Shown here: positions 1 through 7,244 of the stretch, one piece after another
How positions within the stretch are numbered: position 1 is the stretch's first letter
Layout of the letters: the number at the start of each line of letters is the position of its first letter
IMG/VR virus record: IMGVR_UViG_3300037069_000142
Coordinates: 1 to 20,002 of that record
DNA: 20,002 nucleotides
Reading direction: 5' to 3' (one strand)
DNA from: a virus
Notes under the pieces: model-generated
Database searches by the model: none
Seen by the model: the letters and a program-made list of their open reading frames with translations, nothing else
Told to the model about the DNA's origin: nothing
Program-made: the position numbers and the translations under genes

Positions 1-23
1 AGACGCCCGCCTCTTCAAAAAAT

Positions 24-109
24 CCCCGGGGGGAATTTTCCGGGGGACAGACCCACTTTTACTAGGGGGAAACTCCTTGTAAGTGATAGACATCTCGCTC
101 AAAGTGGGT
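24..109. promoter_or_regulatory. Hairpin-rich leader before the first gene
   Basis: The first 135 bases hold no convincing gene. CCCCGG at 24-29 can pair with CCGGGG at 41-46 around an AT-rich loop. Separately, ACCCACTTT at 51-59 is a perfect 9-base inverted repeat of AAAGTGGGT at 101-109. The first hairpin could terminate transcription from upstream, although no T-run follows it. The second could form a 5' leader structure for the gene starting at 136. I found no convincing -35/-10 pair. The function is inferred only from the pairing. Confidence 0.4.
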
Positions 110-135
110 GGGATCTAATCTTTAGGAGAACCAAA

Positions 136-420
136 ATGGCTCAGCGAGTCGAACAAGCGATCGTAACTTCTCGGGCAAGCGTTAAGCGCGGCCAGGAGAC
201 CACCAAGCTCGCCCTCTTCAACCCCGATGGCACGCCTTATTCCGCCAGCAAGTCGGTTTCGACCAAGACTCAGATCGTTGCGCTCACTCCGGTGGCTGCT
301 GCGAACGCTGTTGCGGCCGCTGGCGCCAACCCGACCAAGGCTGAGTACGATGCCCTCGTTACTCTGGCTAACGAGAACAAGGCCAAGCTCAACGCGGTCA
401 TCGCGGCACTTAAGGCGTAA
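136..420 (+). CDS. Small fiber-like virion protein, function unproven
   Basis: This encodes 94 residues, starting at an ATG preceded by AGGAG (123-127). The N-terminal half is basic and polar. The C-terminal half (about residues 50-94) is an Ala/Asn/Lys-rich segment that reads as one long helix and ends in a KLNAVIAAL pattern. That pattern resembles the C-terminal ends of small phage head-fiber or fiber-trimerisation proteins. There is no signal peptide or membrane segment. It lies 46 bases upstream of the endolysin gene, so co-transcription is likely. The assignment rests on remembered resemblance and composition; it could equally be an unrelated small helical protein. Confidence 0.55.
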   Translation: MAQRVEQAIVTSRASVKRGQETTKLALFNPDGTPYSASKSVSTKTQIVALTPVAAANAVAAAGANPTKAEYDALVTLANENKAKLNAVIAALKA

Positions 421-431
421 CGCCAAAACAC

Positions 432-452
432 GTCCTACAATTTTTGTTGGAC
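432..452 (+). promoter_or_regulatory. Small hairpin just before the endolysin ribosome binding site
   Basis: GTCC-T-ACAA (432-440) pairs with TTGT-T-GGAC (444-452) around a three-T loop, with one T-T mismatch. The AAAGGAGG ribosome binding site for the endolysin follows directly. The hairpin could tune endolysin translation or protect the end of an upstream message. Neither role is shown. Confidence 0.35.
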
Positions 453-466
453 AAAGGAGGTAACCA

Positions 467-2155
467 ATGGCTAATGCAGCTGTTGTAGAATGCTACGCAA
501 CTCTAGTTGATCCCTTCGGTTCGACTGCTGGTCGCCCTAGCCCTCACCGCGGTGCTGATTATCGACGTAGCGCCGGACAAACGGTCGTCGCTTACGAGAA
601 GTGCACGGTCATCAACTCTGATCTGCACAGTTCCTACCTTGGTTATTCCCTAGTTGCTCAGCGAGCACGCGATGGTAAGTACATCGGTTGGGCGCACTTG
701 CTCAAGGGTACCCGTCCCGGCAACGGTACGGTTCTCGAGGCAGGCGACAAGGTCGGGCTCGTTGCCGGCTTCAACGATGACCACGGTTCTTCGTGGAGTG
801 GACCTCACATCCACACGACCGAGGGTACTACGGCAGATCATATCTACCAGGGGCAGAACAGCGATCCTGCTCCGGACATTGCTGCTGCTCGCGCCGGTAC
901 TGCCGGCGGTGGTGATGGCGGTAACGCCGCTGTCAACTACCATTGGTTCGAACTGACGAAGCAGGCGATGCTCGATCTTCAGCGCATGATGAATGTACTG
1001 AAGATTTTCAATGGCGTCGATGGTTCCACCGGTAAGGAAGATGGAGACTTCGGTCCTGGCGGCGTGAAAGGGATGCAGGAACTCGGCAAGCGCTGGGGTT
1101 TCCTTGCTGGGGACTACAAGGTCGATGGGGTTCCTCACAACCTCGATCAGACGAAGCCGTCCAACTACGGTTATTTCCTTCAGCGTTGGGCCAAGGCTAA
1201 GGCCGGCTATGACGGTAAGGAAGATGGTCTCCCCGGTAGCTACACCAGCCTGTTCCTCAGCAAGGCGGCCAACCAGGTCATCGCTGAGGTTACTGGTGGC
1301 GGCACTCCACCGACTCCACCGGACCCGACACCGGTTCGAACGCCCGATCTACCTGTCGCCCCGGAAGGATTCATTTTCTTCCCCGATCTCGGCACGAGTC
1401 AGGGCGACTTCGACGTTGCAGAGTTCGTAAGCAAGGGTGGTGGTCATGCTTTCCTGAAGGCAGGCGGAAGCAATGCCGGGGACTCCCCGTATATTGCTCC
1501 TCGCTATCAGGACCAGCTGGATCGCTTCCGTGCGAACAACTGCAAGGTCGGTCACTACTGGTTCAACGGCGCCAAGAACGGTCTCACGCCCGAGACGTCT
1601 GTTGATTTCTGGGCGAAGAATCTCGTACTCAAGATTGGCGAAGTCGTCGCCTTCGATGTCGAGCATGAGACGGCAACCGGGACCGTTGCCTGGACTCCTC
1701 AGGACGTTGTACGAGCCATCAATCGGCTCCGTACATATTTCAAGGACATCATCGGTCTGATCTATGCCAGCGACTCGATGCTTGACGATCCTGCTTGGCA
1801 GATTGTCTGGGATCTTGGCTGGGCGCCGTGGGATGCAAGCTGGGGTTCCAACAACGGAGACCCGGGTACGCCCCCGACGACCAGTGCGCCGATTGTGGCT
1901 TGGCAGTACACCAGCGAAGAGAAGGTTCCTGGCAACTACAGCGGAAACCCGAAGGTATATCTTCGCACGGACGGCAATCTCGGCAAGGTCGATCTCTGGG
2001 ATCGTTTCGGTTGGAAGATTCCCGCCGTGGATCCAGACCCGGAGCCTGAGCCCGAGCCTGAACCGGGAGATGACGAGACCCGAAAGGTTCTTCACGATTT
2101 CCTGGCCGACAGTGCACGGCTCGCGACGGAATACGCCGCGGTTCTCGCCCCATAG
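467..2155 (+). CDS. Two-enzyme endolysin: M23 peptidase + GH25 muramidase
   Basis: This 562-residue protein would degrade host peptidoglycan at lysis. Residues about 1-130 form an M23-type zinc peptidase: H27 and D31 sit in HRGAD, and H114/H116 sit in the HxH motif GPHIH. Residues about 155-280 look like a peptidoglycan-binding-type module. A Pro-rich linker follows. Residues about 300-520 match a GH25 lysozyme, with D307 in FPDLG and the D397-x-E399 pair in AFDVEHE, then LIYAS and a late WQY. A Pro-Glu repeat linker and a short helical tail end the protein. There is no signal peptide, so export probably depends on a holin, as for most phage lysins. The ATG at 467 follows AAAGGAGG. The two activities would cut peptide cross-links and glycan strands respectively. 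Confidence 0.9.
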   Translation: MANAAVVECYATLVDPFGSTAGRPSPHRGADYRRSAGQTVVAYEKCTVINSDLHSSYLGYSLVAQRARDGKYIGWAHLLKGTRPGNGTVLEAGDKVGLVAGFNDDHGSSWSGPHIHTTEGTTADHIYQGQNSDPAPDIAAARAGTAGGGDGGNAAVNYHWFELTKQAMLDLQRMMNVLKIFNGVDGSTGKEDGDFGPGGVKGMQELGKRWGFLAGDYKVDGVPHNLDQTKPSNYGYFLQRWAKAKAGYDGKEDGLPGSYTSLFLSKAANQVIAEVTGGGTPPTPPDPTPVRTPDLPVAPEGFIFFPDLGTSQGDFDVAEFVSKGGGHAFLKAGGSNAGDSPYIAPRYQDQLDRFRANNCKVGHYWFNGAKNGLTPETSVDFWAKNLVLKIGEVVAFDVEHETATGTVAWTPQDVVRAINRLRTYFKDIIGLIYASDSMLDDPAWQIVWDLGWAPWDASWGSNNGDPGTPPTTSAPIVAWQYTSEEKVPGNYSGNPKVYLRTDGNLGKVDLWDRFGWKIPAVDPDPEPEPEPEPGDDETRKVLHDFLADSARLATEYAAVLAP

Positions 2156-2162
2156 AATGACC

Positions 2163-2205
2163 CCGCGGGGGTTGAGACCTCCCAAGGCCACCTCAGCCCC
2201 CGCGG
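2163..2205 (+). terminator. Strong GC hairpin after the endolysin
   Basis: Bases 2163-2176 pair with 2192-2205 in a 14-base stem (one G-T wobble), starting 8 bases after the endolysin stop. A short CCT/AGG stem can form inside the loop. No T-run follows, which is common for actinobacterial and phage terminators, so it may only partly stop transcription or stabilise the 3' end of the message. Confidence 0.6.
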
Positions 2206-2238
2206 TTCCCCCTGCAAAACCATCCCAAAGGACTCCGC

Positions 2239-2577
2239 ATGAAGCACCTTTTCTTGATGCCAGTCCAAGTGACCGGTGAAGAACCTGATCTTATCACCTC
2301 AATCATGACCAAGGATTGGGCCGCTCTTGGTGGCTGGTCATTGTTCATCATGTTGTGTCTGTTTATCGTTTTCGGTGCTTTCCGCGAATGGTGGGTGCCC
2401 GGTAGTCGTTATACACGTCTAGAAGTCAGCGCAAGTAAACTTCTCGAGTCGAACGGCCAGCTAACAACGCAAAACGGCCAGCTTATCGTGGCAAATGAGA
2501 TCACAACGCACTTCTTCAAAGAGACCGTCCCCAAGAGAGGGGAGGCACCACATGATGATTCGCAGTTGGTCGAGTAA
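2239..2577 (+). CDS. Single-span membrane protein, putative holin-like lysis protein
   Basis: This encodes 112 residues starting at an ATG after AAAGGA. About 30 residues precede one clear membrane span (about 34-51, rich in Leu, Ile, Phe and Met). A Trp-rich boundary (REWW) and a polar, probably coiled-coil region with repeated QLTTQNGQL-like segments follow. Its place right after the endolysin and before two more small genes, one also membranous, suggests a lysis role: a one-span holin, holin partner or spanin-like protein. No lipobox is visible. The assignment comes mainly from topology and neighbours. The next gene overlaps its end by 26 bases. Confidence 0.6.
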   Translation: MKHLFLMPVQVTGEEPDLITSIMTKDWAALGGWSLFIMLCLFIVFGAFREWWVPGSRYTRLEVSASKLLESNGQLTTQNGQLIVANEITTHFFKETVPKRGEAPHDDSQLVE

Positions 2578-2752
2578 AAACCCATCACGGATTGATCCTG
2601 CCGAATTGGAGCGCGTAGCCACCGATTCCCTCGATAAAGTCCGTAAGCAGCAGCCCAGAGTTAATGCACTAACGTCATATCTGGAGCGTAGGAAGAACCA
2701 AAATGGTTTCGGGGAAGATTTTGAGTACACACTACGCACCAAGGAGGCGTAA
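2552..2752 (+). CDS. Small conserved-looking lysis-module protein of unknown function
   Basis: This encodes 66 residues. The ATG at 2552 is preferred because GGGGAGG lies just upstream; reading further upstream in this frame would overlap the previous gene more and lacks such a site. The protein is charged and helical, with a PRVNALTSYLERR stretch and a NGFGEDF motif near the end. Small proteins with this 'ERR..NGF' pattern sit beside holins in many actinobacterial phages, and I recall them under a DUF7620-type label, which needs a search to confirm. It has no membrane segment. Its overlap with the holin-like gene and the 3-base gap to the next gene suggest coupled translation. Confidence 0.6.
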   Translation: MMIRSWSSKNPSRIDPAELERVATDSLDKVRKQQPRVNALTSYLERRKNQNGFGEDFEYTLRTKEA

Positions 2753-2755
2753 ACC

Positions 2756-3178
2756 ATGACGGAGTGGTTGTCATCAATCCAAACGATTTTCGAATCGTTT
2801 AATGAGTTTTTCTGGATCACAGCGAACCTTTTGATTGCTTATAATGCAATTGTATTGGTGGTTTTCGTAGTTCTATACTATGTATTCTTTGATCCGAGAG
2901 CAACAACTGCCGGGCGTTTCGTTTTCCGATTCATGCTTTCGCTGATCGGCGTTATCGGCCTAGTCGTGATTGGAATCTTCCTAGATCCTTCTCACGATCG
3001 CAAATGGTACGAAGATCCCGGGGATATCCTTTGGTGGAGACCCTTTGCAAGGTTTGTTGTCTATGGTTACGTAGCATATTCTGTCACTGCACTGGCGGCC
3101 TTGGTCGTTATTCGTAAGTGGTGGCCGGAAAAGATCCACACGTCCAAAACTCGAGAGCTTCTTAAAACTCGACACTGA
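2756..3178 (+). CDS. Three-span membrane protein of the lysis region
   Basis: This encodes 140 residues starting at an ATG preceded by CAAGGAGG. Three hydrophobic spans are visible: about 22-45 (Ile/Val/Phe-rich), 58-76 (LSLIGVIGLVVIGIF) and 98-118 (VVYGYVAYSVTALAALVV). A basic C-terminal tail ends KTRELLKTRH. No enzyme motif is visible. Multi-span proteins beside an endolysin are often holins or antiholins, and this could be the main holin with the 2239 gene as partner, or the reverse. It is the last gene before the long inverted repeat. Confidence 0.6.
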   Translation: MTEWLSSIQTIFESFNEFFWITANLLIAYNAIVLVVFVVLYYVFFDPRATTAGRFVFRFMLSLIGVIGLVVIGIFLDPSHDRKWYEDPGDILWWRPFARFVVYGYVAYSVTALAALVVIRKWWPEKIHTSKTRELLKTRH

Positions 3179-3183
3179 AATCC

Positions 3184-3310
3184 ACATAGAGTCCGCCTGA
3201 CGGGTCACCAGACCAAACAAAAACGGGTCCTCATCAACCCATTCTCCTTTCAAGAGGTTGTGTCCTGTCGGGCGCAATCGGGCTGGTGACCCATCAGGTT
3301 GACTCTATGT
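3184..3310. repeat. Long inverted repeat before the terminase module
   Basis: Bases 3184-3214 pair with 3280-3310. The outer 10 bases are perfect (ACATAGAGTC with GACTCTATGT), there is an inner perfect run of 10 (3202-3211 with 3283-3292), and only three mismatches and one wobble occur in 31 positions. The 65-base centre contains a smaller GGGT/ACCC hairpin (3225-3240). The element fills most of the 158-base gap between the lysis genes and the putative small terminase. It could be a terminator or processing structure, a protein-binding site, or part of a packaging-initiation region. The sequence alone does not decide. Confidence 0.6.
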
Positions 3311-3336
3311 ATTTGCTTATTGGGAGGTGAAAACCT

Positions 3337-3678
3337 ATGGTACGTCCCCGGAAGGACGCTGAAAAACCAGTTTCAAAGCGCCCTCCGGCCACCACTGCAG
3401 AGGCCAGAGAGAAGCGTCTCATTGGTCTGGCAGTCGATTTGGTTGAACGTAAACTAATCGAAGGTACGGCGTCATCACAGGAAACCACTCATTTTCTCAA
3501 ACTAGCATCCGTTCGACACACGCACGAAACGGCCAAATTGGTCGCGGAAACGAAGCTCGCGGAGGCTAGGGTGACCTCTATGGCCATGGGTGAGAACATC
3601 GAGAAGCTATATGGCGACGCTATTGCGGCGATGACGTCATATCAGACCGGTGAAGAGTTTGAAGAGTACGATGGTTAA
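3337..3678 (+). CDS. Putative small terminase subunit
   Basis: This encodes 113 residues, starting at an ATG after GGGAGGTGAAAA. The basic N-terminus (RPRKD, SKRPPATT) is followed by helical segments: about 24-45 (EKRLIGLAVDLVERKL), a THFLKLAS segment and a long coiled-coil-like helix (about 58-85). An acidic tail follows. This layout, with a DNA-binding-like basic start and oligomer-forming helices, resembles small helical proteins before the large terminase in actinobacterial phages that are called small terminase subunits. Such a protein would recognise the packaging site and regulate the motor. No clear helix-turn-helix is visible. The HNH gene overlaps its 3' end. Confidence 0.55.
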   Translation: MVRPRKDAEKPVSKRPPATTAEAREKRLIGLAVDLVERKLIEGTASSQETTHFLKLASVRHTHETAKLVAETKLAEARVTSMAMGENIEKLYGDAIAAMTSYQTGEEFEEYDG

Positions 3679-4087
3679 CAACGTCCGCTCTTATCAAGAA
3701 ATGAAGCGGTTTATAACCCACGAAGAACGATTCGATTATTTGAAGCTTCGTGCTTCAGTTGGCGAGTCTACTTTCGGGTTTGACCGATGGATTAACCAGA
3801 ATTTCTATCGATCTGCGCAGTGGAAACACACGCGAAATGTCGTGATTGCTAGGGATATGGGTCTGGATATGGGCGTTGAGGGTTTCGAGATTTACGATAA
3901 GGTTATCGTTCATCACATGAATCCAATGCGCCCCGAGGACATTGACGATGGAGATCCGGATATTTTGAACCCGGAATACCTCGTTTGTGTCGCCCACCGA
4001 ACCCATAATGCCATCTATTTCGGCGATAAAAGCCTGCTCCCGCAGCCACTTATCGAAAGAAAACCTGGGGATACAAAGCTTTGGTAG
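3671..4087 (+). CDS. HNH endonuclease
   Basis: This encodes 138 residues. The ATG at 3671 is chosen because GAAGAG lies at a good distance and it gives only an 8-base overlap with the previous gene; an upstream in-frame start would lie deeper inside that gene. The nuclease core is visible: KVIVHHMNP holds the first histidines, followed after an acidic insert by NPEYLVCVAHRTHNAIYFG, the Asn/His part of the fold. In many HK97-type phages an HNH protein beside the terminase helps the motor cut concatemeric DNA, and the position here fits that role. A homing nuclease is less likely, since the gene sits in frame with its operon and does not interrupt another gene. Confidence 0.85.
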   Translation: MVNNVRSYQEMKRFITHEERFDYLKLRASVGESTFGFDRWINQNFYRSAQWKHTRNVVIARDMGLDMGVEGFEIYDKVIVHHMNPMRPEDIDDGDPDILNPEYLVCVAHRTHNAIYFGDKSLLPQPLIERKPGDTKLW

Positions 4088-4114
4088 ATCGATCTATAAA
4101 GAAGGGAGTTTGTT

Positions 4115-4483
4115 GTGGCTGACGACAGCATCCTCGACAGTACCAAGAAATTGCTTGGTATCGCTGAAGATTACGACGTATTCGACATCGATATTAAGAT
4201 CCACATCAACTCGGTCTTTTCGACCCTACTTCAGCTCGGTATCGGCCCCACAGAGGGGTTCATGATCGAAGACGATTCTGAAACATGGGCCCAATACCTC
4301 GAGGACAAGCTCTACCTGAACCAGGTCAAGAGTTATATGTACCTTCGGGTTCGAAATCTTTTCGACCCGCCGACTACATCGTTCGCGATCGAGGCGTTCA
4401 AGGCACAGATCTCGGAATTGGAGTGGCGACTTAGTTTGTACGCTCCCAAGCCCATATATTCCACCGACATTCCGGTTCCCTAG
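4115..4483 (+). CDS. Head-tail connector, gp6-like adaptor
   Basis: This encodes 122 residues with a GTG start after GAAGGGAG. The opening DSTKKLLGIAEDYDVFDIDIKIHINSVF pattern (two helices with an acidic connection), then LLQLGIGP, a Trp-containing helix (ETWAQYLED) and YMYLRVRNLFDPP, matches the small helical connectors that bind under the portal ring (HK97 gp6 / SPP1 gp15 type). These normally lie after the capsid gene. Here the gene precedes the large terminase, about 4 kb before the portal and over 7 kb before the head-closure gene. The family call is from pattern recognition. Confidence 0.7.
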   Translation: MADDSILDSTKKLLGIAEDYDVFDIDIKIHINSVFSTLLQLGIGPTEGFMIEDDSETWAQYLEDKLYLNQVKSYMYLRVRNLFDPPTTSFAIEAFKAQISELEWRLSLYAPKPIYSTDIPVP

Positions 4484-4491
4484 GAGGTATA

Positions 4492-4890
4492 ATGCTCGTT
4501 TCGGAACTTGAACACGCCGGCGTGAAGGGTATGAAGTGGGGCGTTCGCAAAGCCGACCGTGTTGCTTCATCGGATCATACCGAAGCTCGAAGTCTGAAGA
4601 AGAAAAAGGTTAGCGAGCTCTCAAATACGGAGCTTCGCAAGCTTAACGACCGAAAGCAGCTTGAAAAGAAGTACAAGGACCTCAACCCTAACGTGATCCA
4701 AGCCGGACACAAGAAGGTTGCGGCCATCATTGCTCTTGGCGGACTTGCAGCTACCGCGGTAGCCCTTAGTAAGGGTCCCGTTGGTCAGCTCGGTAAGGAA
4801 GCCATCGCAAAGGCAGTAAAAGCTAGCATGTCCAATGCTGGTAAGCACGTCCTGGTCGAAGCCACCAAGGCTACGGCTCGGCATCTCTAG
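4492..4890 (+). CDS. Tag protein 1: HAGVKGMKWG motif plus hydrophobic helix
   Basis: This encodes 132 residues with an ATG after TAGGAGG. The tag HAGVKGMKWG is at residues 8-17, directly after a short acidic start. A Lys-rich helical stretch (about 36-62) and a hydrophobic Ala/Gly/Leu segment (about 74-96, KVAAIIALGGLAATAVAL) follow, then an amphipathic Lys/Ala tail. Tags of this form occur near structural genes in many Gram-positive phages, but I know of no proven function. The hydrophobic segment suggests possible contact with a membrane or a hydrophobic virion surface. It lies between connector and large terminase and is the first of four proteins here with this tag. Confidence 0.7.
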   Translation: MLVSELEHAGVKGMKWGVRKADRVASSDHTEARSLKKKKVSELSNTELRKLNDRKQLEKKYKDLNPNVIQAGHKKVAAIIALGGLAATAVALSKGPVGQLGKEAIAKAVKASMSNAGKHVLVEATKATARHL

Positions 4891-4910
4891 TCTAGTAAGG
4901 AGGATTGGCG

Positions 4911-6659
4911 ATGGGACTCTCCAATACAGCAACACCTCGGTATTATGGGGAGTTTCGCGAAAAGGTCATCAATGGTGAAATTCCTGTTAACAAGGAAGTA
5001 GCCATGGAGATGGAACGCATCGACGATCTCATCGCCAATCCGAATTACTACTACGACGATGGGGCCATTAATGGCTTCATTAACTACTGTGAGAAAGAAC
5101 TCACTCTAACTGATGGAACGGATCTCCATCTCCTAGACTCATTCAAGCTCTGGGCCGAGTCCCTACTCGCCTGGTTCTACTTTGTCGAGCGCAGCGTGTA
5201 CGTTCCCTCGCCCGACGGTCATGGCGGAAACTACGTCCGAAAGACCATCAAGAAGCGGTTGGTTAGTAAGCAGTATCTCATCGTTGCTCGAGGGGCAGCG
5301 AAATCGATGTACGCTTTCTGCATCCAAAGTTACTTCTTGAACATCGATACACAGACGACTCACCAAATCACTACGGCTCCGACCATGAAGCAGGCTGAGG
5401 AAGTGATGTCGCCGTTCCGAACGGCCATCACTCGAGCTCGTGGTCCGCTGTTTAAGTTCCTCACCGAGGGTTCGCTGCAGAACACGACGGGCTCTAGGGC
5501 TCTCCGTGTCAAGTTGGCGTCTACCAAGAAGGGGATTGAGAACTTCCTCACCGGTTCGATCCTCGAGATTCGCCCGATGTCGATTAACAAGCTCCAGGGT
5601 CTACGACCCAAGGTGTCTACGATTGACGAATGGTTGTCTGGTGACGTTCGAGAGGACGTTGTCGGCGCAATCGAGCAGGGCGCATCCAAGCTTCCGGATT
5701 ACATCATCGTCGCGATCTCTTCTGAGGGCACCGTCCGTAATGGTAGTGGCGACACTATCAAAATGGAACTCGCGGACATTCTCAAGGGCGAGTACTACAA
5801 CCCTCACGTTTCGATCTGGTGGTATAAGCTCGACTCAATCGAAGAAGTAAATGATCCGGCGATGTGGCCTAAGGCCAACCCAAACCTGGGTAAGACCGTT
5901 TCGTATGAAACCTATCAGCAGGATGTCGAACGGGCCGAGAAGGCTCCCGCCGCGAGGAATGATATCCTTGCCAAGCGCTTCGGCATCCCAATGGAAGGTT
6001 ATACGTACTTCTTCACCTATGAAGAGACGATCCCCAGCAAGCGGAAGAAGGAATACTGGCGAATGGTTTGCGCTTTGGGCGCCGATCTCTCTCAGGGCGA
6101 TGACTTCTGTGCGTTTACTTTCTTGTTCCCCCTACCTACTGGTGGATTCGGTATCAAAACCCGAAGCTACATCTCCTCCGCGACTCAGCTGAAGCTTCCC
6201 GGCGCAATGCGAGCGAAGTACGAAGAGTTCATCAATGAGGGTAGCCTTCATGTCCTTGACGGATCCACTCTGGACATGGATGATGTGTTTACCGACCTGG
6301 ATAAGTATATCCTGGCTTCGGAATACGACGTTCGCGCTCTCGGATACGACCCCTACAATGCCAAGGTCTTTGTCAGTCGTTGGGAAACCGAGAATGGTCC
6401 TTACGGAATCGAGAAGGTTATTCAGGGAGCTCGAACTGAATCCGTCCCGCTTGGTGAACTAAAGCACCTGAGCGAGGATGGCTTGCTTGAGTTCGATCAG
6501 AACCTTATGTCTTTCGCGATGGGTAATGCCATCACTATGGAAGACACAAATGGTAACCGAAAGCTCCTCAAGAAGCGGCAAGATCAGAAAATCGACAACG
6601 TGGCAGCCTTGATGGATGCGTATGTCGCCTGGAAATCCCATCGAGGAATGTTTGAATAG
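4911..6659 (+). CDS. terL: Large terminase subunit (packaging ATPase and nuclease)
   Basis: This encodes 582 residues. It powers DNA translocation into the prohead and cuts the concatemer. The ATPase half shows a Walker A-like ARGAAKSM (R127 to S132, K131) and Walker B TIDEW with D239 and E240. The nuclease half has GADLSQGDD (D392), a later GYDPYNAK segment, and IDNVAALMDAY near the C-terminus (D562), fitting acidic metal ligands of the RNase H-like fold. Length and motif order fit HK97-type large terminases. The ATG at 4911 is chosen because AAGGAGG lies 7 bases upstream; the TTG at 4905 is too close to it. The next gene starts 8 bases after the stop. Confidence 0.93.
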   Translation: MGLSNTATPRYYGEFREKVINGEIPVNKEVAMEMERIDDLIANPNYYYDDGAINGFINYCEKELTLTDGTDLHLLDSFKLWAESLLAWFYFVERSVYVPSPDGHGGNYVRKTIKKRLVSKQYLIVARGAAKSMYAFCIQSYFLNIDTQTTHQITTAPTMKQAEEVMSPFRTAITRARGPLFKFLTEGSLQNTTGSRALRVKLASTKKGIENFLTGSILEIRPMSINKLQGLRPKVSTIDEWLSGDVREDVVGAIEQGASKLPDYIIVAISSEGTVRNGSGDTIKMELADILKGEYYNPHVSIWWYKLDSIEEVNDPAMWPKANPNLGKTVSYETYQQDVERAEKAPAARNDILAKRFGIPMEGYTYFFTYEETIPSKRKKEYWRMVCALGADLSQGDDFCAFTFLFPLPTGGFGIKTRSYISSATQLKLPGAMRAKYEEFINEGSLHVLDGSTLDMDDVFTDLDKYILASEYDVRALGYDPYNAKVFVSRWETENGPYGIEKVIQGARTESVPLGELKHLSEDGLLEFDQNLMSFAMGNAITMEDTNGNRKLLKKRQDQKIDNVAALMDAYVAWKSHRGMFE

Positions 6660-6667
6660 GAGTCGGT

Positions 6668-7237
6668 ATGAACAAAAACCTCGAGGAACAAAAGGAAGAG
6701 TTCCTCGCGCATCACGGCATTAAAGGGATGCGTTGGGGGCATCGCGGAAAGAGCGAAAATTATTCTGACCAACAGGTAAAGCGGGATGCTCAGATCTATG
6801 GTAAGCGTGGGACGCAACGAATCAATCGTTCGATCACCAAGGGCGACCAAATTTCAGTGGCTAGAGGCGATGAGAAAACTCGCCGAGACAAGGTCATGGG
6901 TCGAAATAAGTACGTCCGACAGGGCGGAAAGATGGCCGGCGCCGTTGGTGGTGCTGCCGTAGGATATCTTGCGGTTAAGGGTCTTTCGGCCCTCGTTGAG
7001 AGTGATCTCGGACGCGCCGCCGTTCTTAAGGTAATGGGTTCTGGGACTCGAAACTCATTTATGGCGTCGACTCTTGCGTACCATCAAATCCGAGAAGGAA
7101 TTAACGCATACGCCGAGAGTCCTCTCATTCAAGGTATGGTCGCCGTGGGCGCTGCAAAAATTGGACATATGTTGGCTGGCGACATTGCAGTTAACGTAAA
7201 TATGAGGGCGCATGGTTATGACCCTAACAGAAAGTGA
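6668..7237 (+). CDS. Tag protein 2: HHGIKGMRWG motif, Gly-rich hydrophobic segments
   Basis: This encodes 189 residues. An acidic helical lead (NLEEQKEEFLAH) precedes the tag HHGIKGMRWG at residues 15-24. A polar region follows with SDQQVKRDAQIYGKRG and NRSITKGD, a pattern I associate with tag proteins from other Gram-positive phages. Two Gly/Ala-rich hydrophobic stretches come next: about 95-117 (GKMAGAVGGAAVGYLAVKGL) and about 154-172 (IQGMVAVGAAKIGHMLAG). The stretches could insert into membrane or line a hydrophobic assembly. Its first 50 bases are almost identical to those of the next gene, while the remaining proteins differ. The role is unknown. Confidence 0.7.
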   Translation: MNKNLEEQKEEFLAHHGIKGMRWGHRGKSENYSDQQVKRDAQIYGKRGTQRINRSITKGDQISVARGDEKTRRDKVMGRNKYVRQGGKMAGAVGGAAVGYLAVKGLSALVESDLGRAAVLKVMGSGTRNSFMASTLAYHQIREGINAYAESPLIQGMVAVGAAKIGHMLAGDIAVNVNMRAHGYDPNRK

Positions 7238-7244
7238 TGCCACC

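Noticed and set aside
1349-2191. 280-codon open frame on the minus strand
   Set aside because: It lies opposite the GH25 part of the endolysin and has no family resemblance or ribosome binding site of note.
3299-3325. TTGACT as a -35 promoter element at the end of the inverted repeat
   Set aside because: No acceptable -10 hexamer lies 16-18 bases downstream, and the bases are explained by the repeat arm.
4905-4910. TTG start for the large terminase two codons upstream of the ATG
   Set aside because: It lies only about one base after the AAGGAGG site, too close for initiation; the ATG at 4911 has proper spacing.
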